In this document: positions 59,562-64,000 of the stretch, in pieces | How the letters are laid out: each line of letters starts with the position of its first letter | Position numbering within the stretch: the stretch's first letter is position 1 | Assembly: GCF_006716205.1 (NCBI RefSeq) | Contig: NZ_VFOQ01000002.1 | Location: 62,001-126,000 of the forward strand | Source: Oryzihumus leptocrescens | GTDB lineage: Bacteria; Actinomycetota; Actinomycetes; Actinomycetales; Dermatophilaceae | Direction of reading: 5' to 3' | DNA: 64,000 bases | Position numbers and translations under genes: made by a program | The notes under the pieces: model-generated | Seen by the model: only the letters and a program-made list of their open reading frames with translations | The model's database searches: none | What the model was told of the DNA's origin: nothing

Positions 59562-60579
59562 CCTCTCGGCTGTCGGGGTGGCGCAACGAGCCGGTGAAGC
59601 GCGCCAGGTCGCCACGCGCGCGGGCCGCCCGGACCCTGCTGGCCACGCGTTCGGGGTCCTTTCGTATCTCGGCGAAGTCCCAGCGCACGACCTCCAGACC
59701 GAGGGAGCGCAGGGCATCCTCGCGTCGCTTTTCCGCGAGCACGCGATCGACGACGGTCGCCTGCGTCGCGGGCAGGCCGTCCGATCCGGGGAGTCCGTAC
59801 TTGCCCCTGCCGTCAGCCTCGGCCACGGTCCCGTCCCCGATCCATATGCCGTCCACCCGCGCAACCCAGTCCCCCGAGGCGTCGAAGATGTCCACCTGAG
59901 GGGTCGGAAGGCCGATCCCCAAGGCGTTCAGCTCGCAGAAGGAGAACGACTCGAGCCAGGTCTCCCGCCGCGGGTCGACCAGTTCCAGCGCCTCTCGTGC
60001 GCGAGGCCGGCCACGCCATCTCCACTGCGACGCGATCACTGACTCGACCTCGGAGAGAGAGGTGGCCCCTGCCCTCACAGCGGCATCGGCCACGGCCACC
60101 GCCCTGGAGGGCCGCATGCTGCGGAGGCAGTCGGCCACGATCCGGGCGGGCGCCATGGTGGTCAGGGTGTCTACCTGCACCGCCTCGTTCACGACGGAGT
60201 CGCTGTGGTGCAAGATGACCCGGCCCTCACGGCGGGAGCGGGGCTCGACATGGAGGGCCGTCAGGTGGATCGGGCTGTCGCGGTGGATCAGCACAGGCCA
60301 TTCCCAGGCGACGGCTGCAGTCTCGTGGCTGAGCGCATGGTCGGGGTGTGCCAGCAGCGCAGCCCGCGCCAGCGAGAGGTGACGGCGCCGCTCGGCTGCC
60401 CACGGTGCCTCGTCATCACACGGCCCGACGCCCTGCCGGAAGACTCCCCGCTGGATACGCATGATGGTTCCCCGGCGGACGAGGCGCTCGAGGACGGACT
60501 GGCTCAGTCCGACCCCGAACGCCTCCCGGCTGGTGAACGCGGACGGCAGGAGCGAGAGCGCGGCTGAGGCATCGAGCAT
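59551..60579 (-). CDS. AbiEi-like protein with C-terminal endonuclease-like domain
   Basis: This 342-residue protein begins with a winged-helix-like region (SREAFGVGLSQSVLERLVRR, GTIMRIQRGVFRQG) as in AbiEi-type antitoxins. A middle helical domain has HALSHETAAVAWEWPV and ARIVADCLRSMRPSRAVAVADAA. The C-terminus resembles DUF559/very-short-patch-type nucleases: VARVDGIWIGDGTVAEADGRGKYG has the Asp...Glu-x-Asp...Lys of PD-(D/E)xK enzymes, followed by KRREDALRSLGLEVVRW. No adjacent AbiEii toxin exists, so it is an orphan. G/C bias looks slightly lower than its neighbours, and related palindromes lie on both sides, which suggests acquisition as a unit. Confidence 0.72.
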   Translation of the reverse strand: MLDASAALSLLPSAFTSREAFGVGLSQSVLERLVRRGTIMRIQRGVFRQGVGPCDDEAPWAAERRRHLSLARAALLAHPDHALSHETAAVAWEWPVLIHRDSPIHLTALHVEPRSRREGRVILHHSDSVVNEAVQVDTLTTMAPARIVADCLRSMRPSRAVAVADAAVRAGATSLSEVESVIASQWRWRGRPRAREALELVDPRRETWLESFSFCELNALGIGLPTPQVDIFDASGDWVARVDGIWIGDGTVAEADGRGKYGLPGSDGLPATQATVVDRVLAEKRREDALRSLGLEVVRWDFAEIRKDPERVASRVRAARARGDLARFTGSLRHPDSREDTA

Positions 60580-60669
60580 GCCCCGAGGCTCGGTGCCCGT
60601 CGGCGCGTGGGCCACGTCCGATGGCGGCCCTGTGGATCGTGGGACCAGGCGCCGACCCCTTGTGGACAT

Positions 60670-60742
60670 CGACCGAACACGCGTCAGCCCGCGTTTTCAG
60701 CCTCGGCCGGGGCCGAAACGCGGGCTGAGCGGTGTTCGGTCG
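60670..60742. repeat. copy 2 of the dispersed palindrome
   Basis: Arms 60670-60696 and 60716-60742 pair with three central mismatches around a 19-base loop that itself can fold. The left arm is nearly identical to copy 1. It lies between the end of the holin-family gene and the start of the AbiEi-like gene, both on the minus strand. Confidence 0.8.
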
Positions 60743-60757
60743 GAAGAAGGCGTGGCG

Positions 60758-61147
60758 TCAGCGGTCGTCGTCGGGGAGGACGATGCCGAGCACGATGCTG
60801 ACGATGCTGACGATGACCGCGCCGAGGATGGCGTCCCAGAAGAAGTGGTCGACGTGGAAGGCGAGGTTCAGCCCGCCGGCGACCCATGAGGTCAGCTGCA
60901 GCATCAGCGCGTTGACCACGATCGTGAACAGCCCCAGCGTCAGGACGATGAAGGGGAAGGAGAAGAACTTCGCCACCGGCTTGATCACGGCGTTGATGAG
61001 CCCGAAGACGATCGCGACGAGCAGGACCGAGAGCAGGCGCTTGCCGAGCGGCTCGTTCTCGTCGGCCAGGTGGATGCCGAAGACCAGGAACGCCGCGACC
61101 CAGAGCGCGACGCCGTTGACGAGGACCTTGATCGCGATCGACTTCAT
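60758..61147 (-). CDS. phage-holin-4 family (PF04020-type) membrane protein
   Basis: This 129-residue protein has four transmembrane helices. MKSIAIKVLVNGVALWVAAFLV, GLINAVIKPVAKFFSFPFIVLTLGLF and VVNALMLQLTSWVAGGLNLAF form the family pattern, with HVDHFFWDAILGAVIVSIVS at the end. Despite the name, chromosomal members are common in actinobacteria, are not tied to phages and have no known function. ATG 61156 is an alternative start three codons upstream. It ends 15 bases before palindrome copy 2. Confidence 0.85.
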   Translation of the reverse strand: MKSIAIKVLVNGVALWVAAFLVFGIHLADENEPLGKRLLSVLLVAIVFGLINAVIKPVAKFFSFPFIVLTLGLFTIVVNALMLQLTSWVAGGLNLAFHVDHFFWDAILGAVIVSIVSIVLGIVLPDDDR

Positions 61148-61257
61148 GGGGGTCATGGTGGCACGCGCGCCTGCGGTTGCCGATGATTCGCGGTAACGGG
61201 AGGATTGCGGCGAAAGCCACATAGCGGTCCCGCTCGGCGAGAACCCTGCAATGGCAA

Positions 61258-61263
61258 TAGGGT
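61258..61263 (+). promoter_or_regulatory. -10 element of a leaderless promoter (hisC-like gene)
   Basis: TAGGGT lies six bases before ATG 61270. Confidence 0.45.
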
Positions 61264-61269
61264 TCCGCC

Positions 61270-62364
61270 ATGACGGACGCCAAGGCCATAGTGCGGTTGC
61301 GCCATGCCCTCGACGCGGTTCCGGCCTACAAGCCGGGCAAGCCCGCGGCGGCGCGCGACGGTGTCACGACCTACAAGATCAGCAGCAACGAGAACCCCTA
61401 CCCGCCGCTGCCCAGCGTCCTGGCGGTCGTCGAGAAGGCGGCCGCCCAGATGAACCGCTACCCCGACATGGCGGTCACCGACCTGACCCAGGCGCTGGCC
61501 AACCACCTCGGCGTCCCGGTCGAGCGCATCGCCACCGGCACCGGCAGCGTCGGCGTCCTTGGCCAGATCATCCAGGCGACCTGCGACCCCGGCGACGAGG
61601 TCATCTACGCCTGGCGCTCCTTCGAGGCCTACCCGATCGTCGTCGCCCTCGCCGGCGCCACCTCGGTCCAGGTCCCGCTCGACGAGCACGCCCGCCACGA
61701 CCTCGACGCGATGGCGGCGGCGGTCACCGACCGCACGCGCGTGATCCTCGTCTGCACCCCGAACAACCCCACCGGCCCGGTCGTCCACCAGGCCGAGCTC
61801 GACGCGTTCCTCGACAAGGTCCCCGAGCACGTCCTCGTCGTCATCGACGAGGCCTACCTCGAGTTCGTCCGCGACGGCCAGGCCCCGGACGCCATCGCGA
61901 CCTACGAGGAGCGCCACAACGTCGCCGTGCTGCGCACCTTCAGCAAGGCCTACGGCCTTGCCGGCCTCCGGGTCGGGTATGCCGTGGCGCACGAGCCGGT
62001 GGCCCAGGCCTTGCGCAAGACCGCAGTTCCGTTCGGCGTCAGCACCATCGCGCAGCAGGCGGCCATCGCCAGCCTCGCGGCCTGGGACGAGCTGGCGGAG
62101 CGGGTCGACGCGCTGGTCGCCGAACGGGAACGGGTCGTCGCAGCGCTGCGGCACCAGGGCTGGCCGGTCCCCGACACCGAGGCGAACTTCGTCTGGCTCC
62201 CCCTGGGGGCGGACACCGAGGCGTTCGCCAAGGCCGCCGACGGCGCCGGCCTGGTGGTGCGCCCGTTCCCCGGCGAGGGTGCCCGGTGCACCATCGCCGA
62301 GACCGAGGCGAACGACCGACTGCTGGAGGTCGCCCGCTCGTTCCTGGCCGCCCGGACCTTCTAG
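61270..62364 (+). CDS. hisC: histidinol-phosphate/aromatic aminotransferase
   Basis: This 364-residue class I/II PLP aminotransferase has [20 protein letters not shown], the PLP Asn in [13 protein letters not shown], Asp/Tyr in [13 protein letters not shown] and the PLP Lys in [18 protein letters not shown]. This is the HisC/Pat group, which transaminates histidinol phosphate or phenylpyruvate. No other his gene is nearby, while pheA and phenylacetate genes are in the window, so an aromatic aminotransferase (Pat) is as likely as HisC. It stands alone with its own leaderless promoter. Confidence 0.88.
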   Translation: MTDAKAIVRLRHALDAVPAYKPGKPAAARDGVTTYKISSNENPYPPLPSVLAVVEKAAAQMNRYPDMAVTDLTQALANHLGVPVERIATGTGSVGVLGQIIQATCDPGDEVIYAWRSFEAYPIVVALAGATSVQVPLDEHARHDLDAMAAAVTDRTRVILVCTPNNPTGPVVHQAELDAFLDKVPEHVLVVIDEAYLEFVRDGQAPDAIATYEERHNVAVLRTFSKAYGLAGLRVGYAVAHEPVAQALRKTAVPFGVSTIAQQAAIASLAAWDELAERVDALVAERERVVAALRHQGWPVPDTEANFVWLPLGADTEAFAKAADGAGLVVRPFPGEGARCTIAETEANDRLLEVARSFLAARTF

Positions 62365-62466
62365 GCGGCCGCCCACACCACACCGGAGCACTGCCCGCGT
62401 CCCGCCGTGTCACTAGCACTGCGGTCGTGGTCCGCCAACACCCATACGACTGAGGAGTGACTAGTC

Positions 62467-63117
62467 ATGTCGGGGGATATCACCCGCACCCACTCGACTC
62501 ACAAGGGTCGTCATCGCCAGAGTGCAAGCGTGACGAGCAAGCGAGCCGCCAACCGCCTCACGCGCTCCGGCGCCCTCGGGACCTCGGTCTGGGCGCCAAC
62601 GGTCGGCTTCGCGACGCTGGGCATGGCCACCGTCGCGGCGATGACGATGGTCTCGCTGGACCACGGCGCTGAGCAGACCCCTCATGCAGAGGCGGCGGGC
62701 GCCAAGCCCACCCCGGCCCCTCAGGTCATCGGCACTCCTGCGGACACGCCCGCGGCCAAGGAGGCGCAGCAGGCCAAGCCGGCCAAGCTGCACACCAGGA
62801 ACGTCAGCCTGGAGACGAAGGTGGCCGACGCCTCCTCGACGCTCCAGGCGCGCACCGCCAGTGTCCGCGTCACGACGGCCAAGGTGACCAAGGTGGTCAC
62901 GAAGCCGGTGCCCAAGGTCAACCCCGCGCCGGCCCCGGCGCCCAAAGGAGGCACGACGTCCCCGAAGTCGGGCGGCGACGGCTCCGGGGGCAGCACCGGC
63001 GGCGCCTCCGGCGCCCCGGCGCCAGCGCCCGCACCCCAGCCCGTCGTCGGCGTGAACCTGCCCACGGGCACCGGTACCTCGGTCGACGTCGGTGGCCTGA
63101 TCCACCTCGGCCTCTGA
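62467..63117 (+). CDS. proline/alanine-rich single-pass membrane protein of unknown function
   Basis: This 216-residue protein has a basic, Ser/Thr-rich cytoplasmic N-terminus (about 40 residues), one transmembrane helix (VGFATLGMATVAAMTMVSL near 46-64) and an extracytoplasmic low-complexity tail rich in Ala, Pro, Lys and Thr, ending GTGTSVDVGGLIHLGL. A GAGGAG site lies ten bases before ATG 62467. I do not recognise the family; the Lys-Pro-rich tail could pass through or bind the cell wall. Confidence 0.6.
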   Translation: MSGDITRTHSTHKGRHRQSASVTSKRAANRLTRSGALGTSVWAPTVGFATLGMATVAAMTMVSLDHGAEQTPHAEAAGAKPTPAPQVIGTPADTPAAKEAQQAKPAKLHTRNVSLETKVADASSTLQARTASVRVTTAKVTKVVTKPVPKVNPAPAPAPKGGTTSPKSGGDGSGGSTGGASGAPAPAPAPQPVVGVNLPTGTGTSVDVGGLIHLGL

Positions 63118-63146
63118 GGCCGCAGGGAGATCGACCCCCTCACGTC

Positions 63147-63203
63147 AAGGGCCGGTCCGGCCCGGCCCTGGCCACGGTCAGGGCGAGGTCCGGACCGGCC
63201 CCT
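63147..63203. terminator. long-armed hairpin after the proline-rich protein gene
   Basis: AAGGGCCGGTCCGG (63147-63160) pairs with the segment near 63190-63203 across a 29-base loop that has its own short GC-rich pairing. It lies about 30 bases after the stop and could end that transcript. The rest of the 284-base gap to 63402 shows no gene and no recognised riboswitch. Confidence 0.5.
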
Positions 63204-63401
63204 TCCGTGTCCGCAGTTTGGAAGACCACGTCCCCATGCCGGTAGCGTGTGCACCGCTAGGCCTGTGAGCGCCGCCACATGCGTGCGTGACCGTCCCCCG
63301 CCGTGGACAGCAAGCCCCGGGCGGAGACCCCGCCCACGTCCGCGGCCCAGAGCCGAGCCGGTCAGCCAACCGCTGCACCGGATCGCGAAGAAGGAGAGCC
63401 T

Positions 63402-64000
63402 GTGAGCGACATCGACGTCGCCTCGAGTGCCGGTGCCGAGGGCACCGAGCACATCGACGAAGCCGCCGTGGCGGCGCTGACCGCCCCCGTTCCCGAGACG
63501 ATCGGTGACGGCGGACCCGAGCTGGTCCAGCTGCTCACCCCCGAAGGTGAGCGGGTCGACCACCCCGACTACTCGGCATACGTCGCCGACCTCGACGCGG
63601 ACGACCTGCGCGGCTTCTACCGCGACCTGGTCCTCGTGCGCCGCGTCGACGCCGAGGCGACCGCGCTGCAACGCCAGGGCGAGCTGGGCATCTGGGCCAG
63701 CCTGCTCGGCCAGGAGGCCGCCCAGGTCGGCTCCGGCCGCGCGCTGCGTCCGCAGGACTATGCGTTCCCGACCTACCGCGAGCACGGCGTCGCGTGGTGC
63801 CGCGGGGTCAACCCGCTGAACCTGCTGGGCCTCTTCCGTGGCGTCAACCACGGCGGCTGGGACCCGGACGAGAAGAACTTCCACCTCTACACGATCGTCA
63901 TCGGCGCGCAGACGCTGCACGCGACCGGCTACGCGATGGGCATCCAGCGCGACGGTGCCGTCGGCACCGGCGACGCCGACCGTGACGCGGCCGTCGTGGC
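63402..64000 (+). CDS. 2-oxoacid dehydrogenase E1 component alpha subunit (partial, runs off the window end)
   Basis: The first 199 residues are present. After an N-terminal extension of about 55 residues, YVADLDADDLRGFYRDLVLV, RRVDAEATALQRQGELGIWASLLGQEAAQVG and FPTYREHGVAWCRGVNPL match E1-alpha of pyruvate or branched-chain 2-oxoacid dehydrogenase. The thiamine-diphosphate motif begins at the very end (GAVGTGDADRDAAVV). GTG 63402 has a clear AAGGAGAG site. Whether the substrate is pyruvate or branched-chain keto acids cannot be settled without the downstream E1-beta and E2 genes. Confidence 0.87.
   Translation, partial: MSDIDVASSAGAEGTEHIDEAAVAALTAPVPETIGDGGPELVQLLTPEGERVDHPDYSAYVADLDADDLRGFYRDLVLVRRVDAEATALQRQGELGIWASLLGQEAAQVGSGRALRPQDYAFPTYREHGVAWCRGVNPLNLLGLFRGVNHGGWDPDEKNFHLYTIVIGAQTLHATGYAMGIQRDGAVGTGDADRDAAVV

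Larger units (their letters stand above)
1538..63581. repeat. 34 dispersed copies of the octamer GTATGCCG / CGGCATAC
   Basis: Plus-orientation starts: 1928, 4862, 11659, 14395, 18613, 25965, 29549, 30619, 37022, 37875, 40395, 43877, 49987, 52547, 54742, 56204, 61977. Reverse-orientation (CGGCATAC) starts: 1538, 3434, 4250, 7674, 8655, 13769, 17793, 27512, 32886, 35783, 40180, 42033, 44837, 47681, 53139, 59123, 63574. They were counted by eye, so a few may be missed. With 28% A+T, an octamer with three A/T bases is expected about twice in 64 kb on both strands. Confidence 0.85.

Noticed and set aside
1538-63581. Cytosine deamination at GTACGCC as the sole cause of the GTATGCCG excess
   Set aside because: GTACGCC does look somewhat depleted, so deamination may contribute, but GTACGCCG plus GTATGCCG together still far exceed expectation and copies occur in several frames and between genes. 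A conversion-only model does not account for that.
1538-63581. GTATGCCG as an oriented chromosome-segregation (KOPS-like) signal
   Set aside because: Orientation is 17 to 17 in this window, with no strand bias, although a window near the terminus could hide one.
1-64000. CRISPR arrays, tRNA/rRNA genes, insertion sequences, prophage
   Set aside because: No regularly spaced repeats, no TPsiC-loop-like motifs with cloverleaf context, and no transposase, integrase or phage structural proteins were seen. The holin-family gene at 60758 belongs to a common chromosomal family.

Overview
The window reads as core chromosome of a high-GC (roughly 72-73% by eye) actinobacterium, most likely Micrococcales and probably close to Intrasporangiaceae. 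The basis is the G/C third-position bias, many GTG starts, actinobacterial-only families (DUF5926, BsaP-like protein, LutABC, MptB-like GT-C enzymes) and a large share of genes that look leaderless: a TANNNT/CANNNT hexamer lies 6-8 nt before the start codon. I see no rRNA, tRNA, CRISPR array, prophage or insertion sequence, and no stretch over 300 bases without a gene. The longest gap is 63118-63401.

Layout. 1-3120: edge of a small monooxygenase-like gene, an OmpR-type two-component pair and a secreted DUF5666 protein. 3271-9022: alpha-methylacyl-CoA racemase, glycerophosphodiesterase, RsbW-like ATPase, DUF5926, GT2 glycosyltransferase and MptB-like mannosyltransferase. 8832-14259: a large membrane protein with a phosphatase-like domain, a GT87 mannosyltransferase, a GDT1-type cation transporter and PheA. 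14263-17208 (minus): lipid kinase, two PAP2 phosphatases and an SRPBCC protein in one operon. 17243-25420: DinB protein, SerS, HAD phosphatase, SRPBCC protein, lactate operon lutABC, OsmC, TrmH-type methylase, VOC protein. 25488-28179: copper operon csoR-copZ-copA with its CsoR operator. 28338-31435: a receiver/thioredoxin-reductase-like fusion co-transcribed with a membrane adenylate cyclase. 31420-36533: purB, amidase, membrane protein, TPR protein, EamA exporter. 36530-43849: biotin genes bioD, bioF, bioA, bioB and a bsaP-like gene, with a YCII/ECF42 sigma pair and a small membrane protein in between. 43942-45201: beta-lactamase-fold protein and a small acidic protein. 45287-52347: cydABDC followed directly by blaI and an M56 peptidase gene. 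52523-54732: GT87 transferase and galE. 54786-59466: phenylacetate genes paaK, paaI, paaH, divergent from paaN. 59551-64000: AbiEi-like protein, holin-family membrane protein, aromatic/histidinol-phosphate aminotransferase, a proline-rich membrane protein, and the start of an E1-alpha 2-oxoacid dehydrogenase gene.

How the genes work together. BioF, BioA, BioD and BioB cover all four late biotin steps, with a candidate BioB helper; bioA and bioB carry the same 11-bp promoter element at the same spacing. CydABDC plus BlaI/M56 looks like one self-regulated respiratory operon, with two tandem TACTAC-N5-GTAGTA boxes upstream of cydA. The copper operon is a standard CsoR circuit.

The strongest unexplained signal spans the whole window: the octamer GTATGCCG/CGGCATAC occurs 34 times by my count, 17 per orientation, where base composition predicts about 2. 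It sits in different reading frames, usually forcing rare codons (TAT, GCA, ATA), and also lies between genes. It looks selected at DNA level, like an uptake, repair or methylation signal. A second signal is a pair of related ~70-bp palindromes on either side of the AbiEi-like gene.
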